Assembly (NCBI RefSeq): GCF_902498915.1
Contig: NZ_CABVLQ010000001.1
From: Escherichia ruysiae
GTDB lineage: Bacteria; Pseudomonadota; Gammaproteobacteria; Enterobacterales; Enterobacteriaceae
DNA: 64,000 nucleotides
Strand: one strand, 5' to 3'
Position numbers and translations under genes: made by a program. Under the pieces are notes generated by a model that saw nothing but the letters and a program-made list of their open reading frames with translations, searched no databases and was not told where the DNA came from. This document shows, piece after piece, positions 8,572-16,744 of the stretch. Position 1 is the stretch's first letter, and the number at the start of each line of letters is the position of its first letter.

Positions 8572-9060
8572 ATGGTCTGGATTGATTACGCCATAATCGC
8601 GGTGATTGCTTTTTCCTCTCTGGTTAGCCTGATCCGTGGCTTTGTTCGTGAAGCGTTATCGCTGGTGACATGGGGTTGTGCTTTCTTTGTCGCCAGTCAT
8701 TACTACACTTACCTGTCAGTCTGGTTTACGGGCTTTGAAGACGAACTGGTTCGAAATGGGATTGCCATCGCGGTACTGTTTATTGCCACACTTATCGTTG
8801 GCGCTATCGTGAACTTCGTGATAGGCCAGCTAGTGGAGAAAACAGGGTTGTCAGGCACCGATCGGGTGCTGGGCGTCTGTTTCGGTGCGTTGCGTGGTGT
8901 GCTGATTGTTGCTGCCATTCTTTTCTTTCTTGACTCCTTTACCGGAGTGTCGAAAAGCGAAGACTGGAGCAAATCACAGCTGATTCCACAGTTCAGTTTT
9001 ATCATCAGATGGTTTTTTGATTATCTGCAAAGCTCGTCAAGTTTCTTGCCCAGAGCGTAA
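8572..9060 (+). CDS. cvpA: CvpA, inner-membrane colicin V production protein
   Basis: 162 residues, K-12 length, with four hydrophobic helices (about 5-25, 29-48, 63-85 and 100-124). It is needed for colicin V export or production and in several enterobacteria for envelope resistance to bile salts; its biochemical role is unsettled. It is the first gene of the PurR-controlled cvpA-purF unit; the gap to purF is 36 bases and holds a clear ribosome-binding site (ACGAGG). Confidence 0.95.
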   Translation: MVWIDYAIIAVIAFSSLVSLIRGFVREALSLVTWGCAFFVASHYYTYLSVWFTGFEDELVRNGIAIAVLFIATLIVGAIVNFVIGQLVEKTGLSGTDRVLGVCFGALRGVLIVAAILFFLDSFTGVSKSEDWSKSQLIPQFSFIIRWFFDYLQSSSSFLPRA

Positions 9061-9096
9061 GTGCTCTGAGATGTGGCTTAACGAGGAAAAAGACGT

Positions 9097-10614
9097 ATGT
9101 GCGGTATTGTCGGTATCGCCGGTGTTATGCCGGTTAACCAATCGATTTATGATGCCTTAACGGTGCTTCAGCATCGCGGTCAGGATGCCGCCGGCATCAT
9201 CACCATTGATGCCAATAACTGCTTCCGTTTGCGTAAAGCGAACGGGCTGGTGAGCGATGTATTTGAAGCTCGCCATATGCAGCGTTTACAGGGCAATATG
9301 GGCATTGGTCATGTGCGTTACCCTACGGCTGGCAGCTCCAGCGCCTCTGAAGCACAGCCGTTTTACGTTAACTCCCCGTATGGCATCACGCTTGCCCATA
9401 ATGGCAATCTGACTAATGCTCACGAGTTGCGTAAAAAGCTGTTTGAAGAAAAACGCCGCCACATCAACACCACTTCCGACTCGGAAATTCTGCTCAATAT
9501 CTTCGCCAGCGAACTGGACAACTTTCGCCATTATCCGCTGGAAGCCGACAACATTTTTGCTGCCATTGCCGCCACAAACCGCCTGATCCGTGGCGCGTAT
9601 GCCTGTGTGGCGATGATTATCGGTCACGGTATGGTTGCTTTCCGCGATCCTAACGGCATTCGTCCGCTGGTGTTAGGAAAACGCGATATTGATGAGAATC
9701 GCACAGAATATATGGTCGCTTCTGAAAGCGTTGCGCTCGACACCCTGGGCTTTGAGTTCCTGCGTGATGTCGCACCGGGTGAAGCGATTTACATCACTGA
9801 AGATGGTCAGTTGTTTACCCGCCAGTGTGCCGATAATCCAGTCAGCAATCCATGCCTGTTTGAGTATGTTTACTTTGCCCGCCCGGACTCGTTCATCGAC
9901 AAAATTTCCGTTTACAGCGCGCGTGTGAATATGGGAACGAAGCTTGGCGAAAAAATTGCCCGTGAATGGGAAGATCTGGATATCGACGTGGTTATTCCGA
10001 TCCCGGAAACTTCCTGCGATATCGCACTGGAAATTGCTCGTATTCTGGGTAAACCGTACCGTCAGGGGTTTGTCAAAAATCGTTACGTTGGTCGCACCTT
10101 TATCATGCCGGGTCAGCAACTGCGTCGTAAGTCCGTGCGGCGTAAACTGAACGCTAACCGCGCCGAGTTCCGCGATAAAAACGTCCTGCTGGTCGATGAC
10201 TCTATCGTCCGTGGCACCACCTCTGAGCAAATTATCGAGATGGCGCGTGAAGCCGGAGCGAAGAAAGTGTACCTCGCTTCTGCGGCACCGGAAATCCGCT
10301 TCCCGAACGTTTACGGTATTGATATGCCGAGCGCCACGGAGCTTATCGCCCACGGTCGTGAAGTAGATGAAATTCGCCAGATCATCGGTGCTGACGGTCT
10401 GATTTTCCAGGATCTGAACGATCTGATCGAAGCCGTTCGCGCTGAAAACCCGGATATCCAGCAGTTTGAATGCTCGGTGTTCAACGGCGTCTACGTCACC
10501 AAAGATGTTGATCAGGGCTATCTCGATTTCCTCGATACTTTACGTAATGACGACGCCAAAGCAGTGCAACGTCAGAACGAAGTGGAAAATCTCGAAATGC
10601 ATAACGAAGGATGA
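9097..10614 (+). CDS. purF: Amidophosphoribosyltransferase
   Basis: 505 residues. It catalyses the first committed step of purine synthesis: PRPP plus glutamine to 5-phosphoribosylamine. Cys2 of MCGIVGIAG becomes the N-terminal nucleophile of the Ntn glutaminase domain (about 1-230) after Met removal. The C-terminal phosphoribosyltransferase domain has the PRPP loop NVLLVDDSIVRGTTS near residues 362-376. It is cotranscribed with cvpA under PurR, with additional feedback inhibition by AMP and GMP known for the enzyme. Confidence 0.98.
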   Translation: MCGIVGIAGVMPVNQSIYDALTVLQHRGQDAAGIITIDANNCFRLRKANGLVSDVFEARHMQRLQGNMGIGHVRYPTAGSSSASEAQPFYVNSPYGITLAHNGNLTNAHELRKKLFEEKRRHINTTSDSEILLNIFASELDNFRHYPLEADNIFAAIAATNRLIRGAYACVAMIIGHGMVAFRDPNGIRPLVLGKRDIDENRTEYMVASESVALDTLGFEFLRDVAPGEAIYITEDGQLFTRQCADNPVSNPCLFEYVYFARPDSFIDKISVYSARVNMGTKLGEKIAREWEDLDIDVVIPIPETSCDIALEIARILGKPYRQGFVKNRYVGRTFIMPGQQLRRKSVRRKLNANRAEFRDKNVLLVDDSIVRGTTSEQIIEMAREAGAKKVYLASAAPEIRFPNVYGIDMPSATELIAHGREVDEIRQIIGADGLIFQDLNDLIEAVRAENPDIQQFECSVFNGVYVTKDVDQGYLDFLDTLRNDDAKAVQRQNEVENLEMHNEG

Positions 10615-10625
10615 TGCCTTCACGC

Positions 10626-10646
10626 AGGGTGCCAGTCTGGCACCCT
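10626..10646 (+). terminator. Hairpin between purF and ubiX
   Basis: AGGGTGCCA and TGGCACCCT form a perfect 9-bp stem with a GTC loop, 11 bases after the purF stop. No T tract follows, so it could be a partial terminator or an mRNA-protecting hairpin; ubiX begins 62 bases later. Confidence 0.45.
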
Positions 10647-10708
10647 GACTTGCAACTCTCGCCGAAATCCTGCAAAGTCTGCCTGCAAGTCTGACAGGGC
10701 AACTCTTT

Positions 10709-11278
10709 ATGAAACGACTCATTGTGGGCATCAGCGGTGCCAGCGGCGCGATTTATGGCGTGCGCTTATTACAGGTTCTGCGTGATGTCGCAGATATCGA
10801 AACGCATCTGGTGATGAGCCAGGCAGCGCGCCAGACCTTATCCCTCGAAACGGATTTTTCCCTGCGCGAAGTGCAGGCATTAGCCGATGTCACGCACGAT
10901 GCGCGCGATATTGCCGCCAGCATCTCTTCCGGTTCTTTCCAGACACTGGGGATGGTGATTTTACCCTGTTCAATCAAAACACTGTCCGGTATTGTCCATA
11001 GCTATACTGATGGCTTACTGACCCGTGCGGCAGATGTGGTGCTGAAAGAGCGTCGTCCGTTGGTGCTCTGCGTGCGTGAAACTCCGTTGCACTTAGGCCA
11101 CCTGCGTTTAATGACTCAGGCGGCAGAAATCGGTGCGGTGATTATGCCTCCCGTTCCGGCGTTTTATCATCGCCCGCAATCCCTTGATGATGTGATAAAT
11201 CAGACGGTTAACCGTGTTCTTGACCAGTTTGCGATAACCCTTCCTGAAGATCTCTTTGCCCGCTGGCAGGGCGCATAA
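10709..11278 (+). CDS. ubiX: Flavin prenyltransferase UbiX
   Basis: 189 residues, K-12 length. UbiX joins dimethylallyl phosphate to FMN, making the prenyl-FMN cofactor used by the UbiD decarboxylase in ubiquinone synthesis. The N-terminal flavoprotein motif GISGASGAIYG (8-18) binds FMN phosphate, and SIKTLSGI and the R-E-T-P-L-H-L block (VRETPLHLGHL) are prenyl-phosphate contacts of the family. It lies 94 bases after purF and is followed by a clear terminator. Confidence 0.96.
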   Translation: MKRLIVGISGASGAIYGVRLLQVLRDVADIETHLVMSQAARQTLSLETDFSLREVQALADVTHDARDIAASISSGSFQTLGMVILPCSIKTLSGIVHSYTDGLLTRAADVVLKERRPLVLCVRETPLHLGHLRLMTQAAEIGAVIMPPVPAFYHRPQSLDDVINQTVNRVLDQFAITLPEDLFARWQGA

Positions 11279-11286
11279 TTCCGCTG

Positions 11287-11309
11287 TTGCCCTGTTTCAG
11301 GGCAATTTT
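11287..11309 (+). terminator. Intrinsic terminator after ubiX
   Basis: TTGCCCTG and CAGGGCAA form an 8-bp perfect stem with a TTT loop, followed by TTTTG, starting 8 bases after the ubiX stop. Confidence 0.8.
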
Positions 11310-11459
11310 GCAACCGCGATCAAATCCTCGACATTTTGTTCCTGCCATTCAATCGAAACGCTGCGATTCAACCGCCATACCTGCTATCTTCAACTTTAGG
11401 ACAATAATGCAACGTCTTATTAACATATTTAACGTTGAATGTTAATGTTGCCGTCAAGA

Positions 11460-11476
11460 TGGCATAAGACCTGCAT
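11460..11476 (+). promoter_or_regulatory. Sigma-54 promoter of argT
   Basis: TGGCATAAGACCTGCAT has the invariant GG (-24) and GC (-12) with exactly ten bases between them, close to the sigma-54 consensus TGGCAC-N5-TTGCA. It lies about 65 bases upstream of the argT ATG. The Salmonella argT promoter is nitrogen-regulated through NtrC and sigma-54; the same control is inferred. I did not find a clear NtrC palindrome in the 180 bases upstream. Confidence 0.75.
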
Positions 11477-11542
11477 GAAAGAGCCTGCAAACACACAACA
11501 CAATACACAACATAAAAAAGCCATTTCACTTGAGGGTTATGT

Positions 11543-12325
11543 ATGAAGAAGTCGATTCTCGCTCTGTCTTTGTTAGTCGGTATTTCCGCAGCGGCCTCCA
11601 GCTATGCGGCGCTACCGGAGACGGTACGTATCGGAACGGATACCACCTATGCACCGTTCTCATCGAAAGATGCCAAAGGTGACTTTGTTGGCTTTGATAT
11701 CGATCTCGGTAACGAGATGTGCAAACGGATGCAGGTGAAATGTACCTGGGTTGCCAGTGACTTTGATGCGCTGATCCCCTCACTGAAAGCGAAAAAAATC
11801 GACGCCATTATTTCGTCGCTCTCCATTACTGATAAACGTCAGCAGGAGATTGCCTTCTCTGACAAGTTGTACGCCGCAGATTCTCGTTTGATTGCCGCCA
11901 AAGGTTCGCCGATCCAGCCGACGCTGGATTCACTGAAAGGTAAACATGTTGGCGTGCTGCAAGGCTCTACCCAGGAAGCGTATGCCAATGATAACTGGCG
12001 TAGTAAAGGCGTCGATGTGGTGGCCTATGCTAACCAGGATTTGGTCTATTCCGATCTGGATGCAGGCCGTCTGGATGCCGCTTTGCAGGACGAAGTCGCG
12101 GCCAGCGAAGGATTCCTCAAGCAACCTGCCGGTAAAGAGTTCGCCTTTGCTGGCTCATCAGTGAAAGACAAAAAATACTTCGGTGATGGTACAGGCGTAG
12201 GGCTACGTAAAGATGATGCCGAACTGAAAGCCGCTTTTGATAAGGCGCTTGGCGAACTGCGTCAGGACGGCACTTACGACAAGATGGCGAAAAAGTATTT
12301 CGACTTTAATGTCTACGGTGACTGA
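11543..12325 (+). CDS. argT: Lysine/arginine/ornithine-binding periplasmic protein
   Basis: 260 residues with a Sec signal peptide (MKKSILALSLLVGISAAASSYA, predicted cut after Ala22, before ALPETV). The mature protein is a class II amino-acid-binding protein (SBP_bac_3). Ligand-contact motifs include DTTYAPFSS, GFDIDLG, SSLSITDKRQQEIAF and QGSTQEAY. It delivers Lys, Arg or Ornithine to the HisQMP2 membrane complex. It is a tandem paralogue of hisJ next door, with the same length and clear similarity throughout. It has its own sigma-54 promoter. Confidence 0.96.
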   Translation: MKKSILALSLLVGISAAASSYAALPETVRIGTDTTYAPFSSKDAKGDFVGFDIDLGNEMCKRMQVKCTWVASDFDALIPSLKAKKIDAIISSLSITDKRQQEIAFSDKLYAADSRLIAAKGSPIQPTLDSLKGKHVGVLQGSTQEAYANDNWRSKGVDVVAYANQDLVYSDLDAGRLDAALQDEVAASEGFLKQPAGKEFAFAGSSVKDKKYFGDGTGVGLRKDDAELKAAFDKALGELRQDGTYDKMAKKYFDFNVYGD

Positions 12326-12383
12326 TATGTCGCAGGGAAGCTGTACCTGATGGAATGATCATCATGGTGCACGCCAGGTTTGT

Positions 12384-12400
12384 TGCACTATCGTGGTGCA
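12384..12400 (+). promoter_or_regulatory. NtrC-type enhancer site upstream of hisJ
   Basis: TGCACTA-TCG-TGGTGCA is a full dyad matching the NtrC (GlnG) consensus TGCACTA-N3-TGGTGCA. An additional half-site TGGTGCA lies at 12365-12371. It is about 80-110 bases upstream of the sigma-54-like element at 12482-12497, the normal enhancer distance. This fits nitrogen control of histidine transport known for enterobacteria. Confidence 0.82.
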
Positions 12401-12481
12401 TTAAAATGCATACTTAAGCATTTTTAATGGAAAATAATACGTCTAACGGGGCGGGATATTTTGCCTTGATGGTCAATTTTA

Positions 12482-12497
12482 TGGCACGATAAGTGTA
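12482..12497 (+). promoter_or_regulatory. Sigma-54-like promoter of hisJQMP, degenerate -12 element
   Basis: TGGCACG matches the -24 consensus perfectly. After the proper four-base spacer, GTGTA stands in place of TTGCA, so the -12 element is poor. It may be a weak sigma-54 promoter, helped by the NtrC site upstream, or an overlapping sigma-70 promoter may dominate. Confidence 0.5.
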
Positions 12498-12545
12498 ACA
12501 AACCTGTAAATATTCCCTATAAAAAGACTGTCAGTTGAGGACATT

Positions 12546-13328
12546 ATGAAAAAACTGGTGCTATCGCTCTCTCTGGTTCTGGCCTTCTCCAGCGCAACTG
12601 CAGCGTTTGCTGCGATCCCGCAAAACATCCGCATCGGCACCGATCCGACCTATGCGCCGTTTGAATCAAAAAATTCACAAGGCGAACTGGTTGGCTTTGA
12701 CATCGATTTGGCGAAGGAGCTATGTAAACGCATCAATACGCAATGTACGTTTGTTGAGAATCCGCTGGATGCGTTAATCCCGTCCTTAAAAGCGAAGAAG
12801 ATTGACGCCATCATGTCATCGCTTTCCATTACGGAAAAACGTCAGCAAGAAATTGCCTTCACCGACAAACTGTACGCTGCCGATTCTCGTCTGGTGGTGG
12901 CGAAAAATTCCGACATTCAGCCGACAGTCGAGTCGCTGAAAGGCAAGCGGGTAGGCGTATTGCAGGGCACCACCCAGGAGACATTTGGTAATGAACACTG
13001 GGCGCCCAAAGGCATTGAAATCGTCTCTTATCAGGGGCAGGACAACATTTATTCTGACCTGACTGCCGGACGTATTGATGCCGCGTTCCAGGATGAGGTC
13101 GCCGCCAGCGAAGGTTTTCTCAAACAACCCGTCGGTAAAGATTACAAATTCGGTGGCCCGTCTGTTAAAGATGAAAAACTGTTTGGCGTAGGCACCGGCA
13201 TGGGTCTGCGCAAAGAAGATAACGAACTGCGCGAGGCACTGAACAAAGCCTTTGCCGAAATGCGCGCTGACGGTACTTACGAGAAACTGGCGAAAAAGTA
13301 CTTCGATTTTGATGTTTATGGTGGTTAA
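12546..13328 (+). CDS. hisJ: Histidine-binding periplasmic protein HisJ
   Basis: 260 residues with signal peptide MKKLVLSLSLVLAFSSATAAFA, cut predicted before AIPQNI. It is an SBP_bac_3 binding protein for L-histidine, paralogous to ArgT; motifs DPTYAPFES, GFDIDLAKE, SSLSITEKRQQEIAF and QGTTQETF align with those of ArgT position for position. It docks on HisQMP2. Upstream are an NtrC-type dyad and a sigma-54-like element; an intergenic hairpin follows it. First gene of hisJQMP. Confidence 0.97.
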   Translation: MKKLVLSLSLVLAFSSATAAFAAIPQNIRIGTDPTYAPFESKNSQGELVGFDIDLAKELCKRINTQCTFVENPLDALIPSLKAKKIDAIMSSLSITEKRQQEIAFTDKLYAADSRLVVAKNSDIQPTVESLKGKRVGVLQGTTQETFGNEHWAPKGIEIVSYQGQDNIYSDLTAGRIDAAFQDEVAASEGFLKQPVGKDYKFGGPSVKDEKLFGVGTGMGLRKEDNELREALNKAFAEMRADGTYEKLAKKYFDFDVYGG

Positions 13329-13352
13329 TCACCATCGGTGAAAGAAAGTCCG

Positions 13353-13376
13353 CTCCCTTCGGGTAACCGGAGGGAG
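13353..13376 (+). other. mRNA hairpin between hisJ and hisQ
   Basis: CTCCCTTCGG and CCGGAGGGAG form a 10-bp stem (one G-T pair) capped by a GTAA tetraloop, with no T tract. In Salmonella the hisJ-hisQ junction carries a REP element thought to protect hisJ mRNA; this simpler hairpin probably serves the same purpose, giving more binding protein than membrane components. Confidence 0.65.
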
Positions 13377-13417
13377 ACAAGAGGCGGTAATTCACCACAC
13401 ATAACAGGACAGGCAGC

Positions 13418-14104
13418 ATGTTGTATGGGTTTTCAGGTGTTATTTTACAGGGTGCGCTCGTCACGCTGGAGCTGGCTATCAGCTCTGTAGTGCTCGCTGT
13501 AATCATCGGTTTAATTGGCGCTGGCGGTAAGCTCTCGCAAAATCGGCTTTCGGGGCTGATTTTCGAAGGATACACCACGCTGATTCGTGGCGTGCCGGAC
13601 TTGGTGTTGATGCTGCTGATTTTCTATGGTTTGCAGATTGCGTTAAACACGGTGACGGAGGCGATGGGCGTCGGGCAGATTGATATCGACCCGATGGTCG
13701 CCGGCATTATCACTCTCGGTTTTATCTACGGTGCTTATTTTACCGAAACGTTCCGTGGCGCGTTTATGGCAGTGCCGAAAGGACATATAGAGGCGGCGAC
13801 GGCGTTCGGTTTTACTCGTGGGCAAGTGTTTCGGCGGATCATGTTTCCGGCGATGATGCGTTACGCCCTGCCGGGGATTGGCAACAACTGGCAGGTAATC
13901 CTCAAATCTACAGCCCTGGTTTCGTTACTCGGCCTGGAAGATGTGGTCAAAGCCACGCAGTTGGCAGGAAAAAGTACCTGGGAACCGTTCTATTTCGCCA
14001 TCGTCTGTGGCGTGATTTATCTGGTTTTCACCACCGTTTCCAATGGTGTGCTGCTGTTCCTTGAGCGCCGCTATTCCGTGGGTGTGAAGAGGGCTGACCT
14101 GTGA
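13418..14104 (+). CDS. hisQ: Histidine/LAO ABC transporter permease HisQ
   Basis: 228 residues, K-12 length. It is one of the two inner-membrane permeases of the HisJ/ArgT-HisQMP2 importer, with about five transmembrane helices. The polar-amino-acid permease signature is visible: the cytoplasmic EAA loop (EAATAFGFTRGQVFRRIMFP), which contacts the ATPase, near 126-145. Its last bases overlap the hisM GTG start (TGTGA). Confidence 0.96.
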   Translation: MLYGFSGVILQGALVTLELAISSVVLAVIIGLIGAGGKLSQNRLSGLIFEGYTTLIRGVPDLVLMLLIFYGLQIALNTVTEAMGVGQIDIDPMVAGIITLGFIYGAYFTETFRGAFMAVPKGHIEAATAFGFTRGQVFRRIMFPAMMRYALPGIGNNWQVILKSTALVSLLGLEDVVKATQLAGKSTWEPFYFAIVCGVIYLVFTTVSNGVLLFLERRYSVGVKRADL

Positions 14105-14817
14105 TCGAAATCTTACATGAATACTGGAAACCACTGCTGTGGACCGATGGTTATCGTTTTACCGGCGTGGCGATCACCCTGTGGCTGCTGATTTTGTCGG
14201 TAGTGATAGGCGGAATTCTGGCGCTGTTTCTGGCGATTGGTCGCGTCTCAAGTAATAAATACATCCAGTTTCCAATCTGGTTATTTACCTATATTTTTCG
14301 CGGTACGCCGCTGTATGTTCAGCTGCTGGTGTTCTATTCTGGCATGTACACGCTGGAGATTGTTAAGGGCACCGAGTTCCTTAATGCCTTTTTCCGCAGT
14401 GGCCTGAACTGTACCGTGCTGGCGCTGACGCTCAACACCTGTGCTTACACCACTGAGATTTTTGCCGGGGCGATCCGTTCGGTGCCGCACGGGGAAATCG
14501 AAGCCGCCAGAGCCTACGGTTTCTCAAGCTTTAAAATGTATCGCTGCATTATTTTGCCATCGGCGCTGCGTATTGCGTTACCGGCCTACAGCAACGAAGT
14601 GATCCTGATGTTGCATTCTACTGCGCTGGCTTTTACCGCCACAGTGCCGGATCTGCTGAAAATTGCCCGCGATATCAACGCCGCCACGTATCAACCATTT
14701 ACCGCCTTCGGCATTGCCGCTGTGCTCTATTTAATTATCTCTTATGTCCTGATAAGCCTGTTCCGTAAAGCGGAAAAACGCTGGTTGCAGCATGTGAAAC
14801 CTTCTTCAACGCACTGA
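14101..14817 (+). CDS. hisM: Histidine/LAO ABC transporter permease HisM
   Basis: 238 residues starting with GTG at 14101, overlapping the hisQ TGA by four bases. Partner permease of HisQ, with five predicted helices and the EAA loop EAARAYGFSSFKMYRCIILP in the second half. The basic C-terminus (KAEKRWLQHVKP) is cytoplasmic. HisP begins 7 bases later. Confidence 0.96.
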   Translation: MIEILHEYWKPLLWTDGYRFTGVAITLWLLILSVVIGGILALFLAIGRVSSNKYIQFPIWLFTYIFRGTPLYVQLLVFYSGMYTLEIVKGTEFLNAFFRSGLNCTVLALTLNTCAYTTEIFAGAIRSVPHGEIEAARAYGFSSFKMYRCIILPSALRIALPAYSNEVILMLHSTALAFTATVPDLLKIARDINAATYQPFTAFGIAAVLYLIISYVLISLFRKAEKRWLQHVKPSSTH

Positions 14818-14824
14818 GAATACG

Positions 14825-15598
14825 ATGTCCGAGAATAAATTAAACGTTATCGATTTGCACAAACGCTACGGTGAACACGAAGTGCTGAAAGGGGTCTCTC
14901 TGCAAGCGAACGCCGGAGATGTGATAAGCATCATCGGATCGTCGGGATCGGGGAAAAGTACCTTTCTGCGTTGCATTAACTTCCTCGAAAAACCGAGCGA
15001 AGGATCGATCGTGGTTAACGGTCAGACCATCAATCTGGTGCGTGATAAAGACGGCCAACTCAAAGTCGCCGATAAAAATCAGCTGCGCTTACTGCGCACA
15101 CGCCTGACGATGGTGTTCCAGCACTTCAATCTCTGGAGCCACATGACGGTACTGGAAAACGTCATGGAAGCGCCGATTCAGGTGCTGGGTCTGAGTAAGC
15201 ACGAAGCACGCGAGCGGGCGGTGAAGTATCTGGCGAAAGTCGGCATAGACGAACGTGCGCAGGGGAAATACCCGGTGCATCTTTCCGGCGGTCAGCAACA
15301 GCGTGTTTCCATCGCAAGGGCGCTGGCAATGGAACCGGAGGTTCTGCTGTTTGATGAACCTACCTCGGCGCTCGATCCTGAACTGGTAGGCGAAGTGTTG
15401 CGTATTATGCAGCAGCTCGCAGAAGAGGGAAAAACGATGGTTGTAGTGACCCACGAAATGGGCTTTGCCCGCCACGTCTCCACGCATGTAATTTTTCTTC
15501 ATCAAGGGAAAATTGAAGAAGAGGGGGCGCCAGAACAGTTATTCGGCAACCCGCAAAGTCCGCGTCTGCAACAGTTCCTTAAAGGTTCGCTGAAATAA
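14825..15598 (+). CDS. hisP: Histidine/LAO ABC transporter ATP-binding protein HisP
   Basis: 257 residues. Nucleotide-binding subunit that powers the importer as a homodimer on the cytoplasmic face. Walker A GSSGSGKST is at 38-46, Q-loop at Gln99 (VFQHFN), ABC signature LSGGQQQR at 153-160, Walker B LLFDEP at 174-179, and H-loop His210 (VVVTHEMG). It is the last gene of the his transport operon and is followed by a hairpin terminator. Confidence 0.97.
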   Translation: MSENKLNVIDLHKRYGEHEVLKGVSLQANAGDVISIIGSSGSGKSTFLRCINFLEKPSEGSIVVNGQTINLVRDKDGQLKVADKNQLRLLRTRLTMVFQHFNLWSHMTVLENVMEAPIQVLGLSKHEARERAVKYLAKVGIDERAQGKYPVHLSGGQQQRVSIARALAMEPEVLLFDEPTSALDPELVGEVLRIMQQLAEEGKTMVVVTHEMGFARHVSTHVIFLHQGKIEEEGAPEQLFGNPQSPRLQQFLKGSLK

Positions 15599-15604
15599 TT
15601 ACCT

Positions 15605-15634
15605 CTCCGGTGGCTAATGCTGCCGGAGTATTTT
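15605..15634 (+). terminator. Terminator after hisP
   Basis: CTCCGGTGGC and GCTGCCGGAG form a 10-bp stem (two G-T pairs) with a TAAT loop, followed by TATTTT; it begins 7 bases after the hisP stop. Confidence 0.75.
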
Positions 15635-15794
15635 CAGGGGGAATTTGCGAGTCAGCTTCCGCTGAAATGTAAAAGTTGCAGTCCGCTAAAAATACTTCTG
15701 AATTCGCTGTCCAAAGATAAAAACTGCCTGCTGCATTAGCTATTAAGGATGGGTATTGTCACGTCATCTTAAATTTGAGGGGTGACGGAACGCC

Positions 15795-16697
15795 ATGACA
15801 ATATCGACAACTTCCACGCCGCATGATGCGGTATTTAAATCTTTTTTACGCCATCCAGACACCGCGCGGGATTTTATTGATATTCATCTTCCCGCACCGC
15901 TGCGCAAACTGTGTGATTTAACGACGCTCAAACTGGAACCTAACAGTTTTATTGATGAAGACCTGCGGCAATATTATTCCGACCTCTTGTGGTCTGTGAA
16001 AATGCAGGAGGGCGCGGGCTATATTTATGTAGTGATAGAGCACCAAAGTAAGCCAGAAGAATTAATGGCTTTTCGCATGATGCGCTATTCCATCGCGGCA
16101 ATGCAAAACCATCTTGATGCGGGCTATAAAGAGCTTCCGTTGGTGATCCCGATGCTGTTTTATCATGGTTGCAGGAGTCCTTACCCTTATTCTCTCTGCT
16201 GGCTTGATGAATTTGCGGAGCCAGCTATAGCCCGCAAAATTTATTCATCGGCTTTTCCGCTGGTGGATATTACCGTAGTGCCGGATGACGAGATTATGCA
16301 ACATCGCAAAATGGCGTTGTTGGAATTAATTCAGAAACATATCCGTCAGCGCGATCTGTTGGGATTAGTCGATCAAATTGTTTCGCTGCTAGTTACAGGG
16401 AACACTAATGACAGACAGCTAAAAGCTCTGTTTAATTACGTATTACAAACAGGGGATGCCCAGCGTTTCCGAGCATTTATTGGTGAGATAGCGGAACGTG
16501 CACCACAAGAAAAGGAGAAACTGATGACCATTGCTGACAGATTACGTGAAGAAGGGCGGAATGATGGATTAATTCTGGGCAAACGTGAAGAAGCCCTGCG
16601 TATTGCTCAGGAGATGTTGGAGAGAGGTTTAGACAGAGAGTTAGTTCTGATGCTGACCCGACTTTCGCCAGACGATCTTATCGCGCAAAGCCACTAA
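15795..16697 (+). CDS. rpnB: RpnB, Rpn family recombination-promoting DNA nuclease
   Basis: 300 residues; K-12 RpnB (YfcI) is 296 by memory. The Rpn family (PD-(D/E)XK nucleases, formerly transposase_31) cuts DNA and raises RecA-independent recombination, and some members give toxicity and anti-phage defence. Catalytic residues are visible: Asp63 (YYSDLLW) and the E-x-Q pair Glu82/Gln84 in VIEHQSKPE. The C-terminal ~60 residues are the family's variable part and here read GRNDGLILGKREEALR, different from K-12. A strong internal start at 16524 would produce a separate 57-residue C-terminal protein. Single gene between terminators, convergent with yfcH. Confidence 0.93.
   Translation: MTISTTSTPHDAVFKSFLRHPDTARDFIDIHLPAPLRKLCDLTTLKLEPNSFIDEDLRQYYSDLLWSVKMQEGAGYIYVVIEHQSKPEELMAFRMMRYSIAAMQNHLDAGYKELPLVIPMLFYHGCRSPYPYSLCWLDEFAEPAIARKIYSSAFPLVDITVVPDDEIMQHRKMALLELIQKHIRQRDLLGLVDQIVSLLVTGNTNDRQLKALFNYVLQTGDAQRFRAFIGEIAERAPQEKEKLMTIADRLREEGRNDGLILGKREEALRIAQEMLERGLDRELVLMLTRLSPDDLIAQSH
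16524..16697 (+). CDS. Putative intragenic short form RpnB-S (antitoxin-like)
   Basis: In-frame internal ORF within rpnB: ATG at 16524 is codon 244 of the large protein and is preceded by AAAAGGAGAAACTG, a near-perfect Shine-Dalgarno with good spacing. Product would be 57 residues (MTIADRLREEGRNDGLILGK...), mostly amphipathic helix with a MLERGLDRELV turn. For other E. coli Rpn proteins, C-terminal short forms made from inside the gene have been shown to bind and inhibit the long form as antitoxins. That this applies here is inference from the start signals. Confidence 0.65.
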   Translation: MTIADRLREEGRNDGLILGKREEALRIAQEMLERGLDRELVLMLTRLSPDDLIAQSH

Positions 16698-16744
16698 TCC
16701 TGTAACACCGGGAATTAACTGGCGGATGTTTGCAATAGACCACA

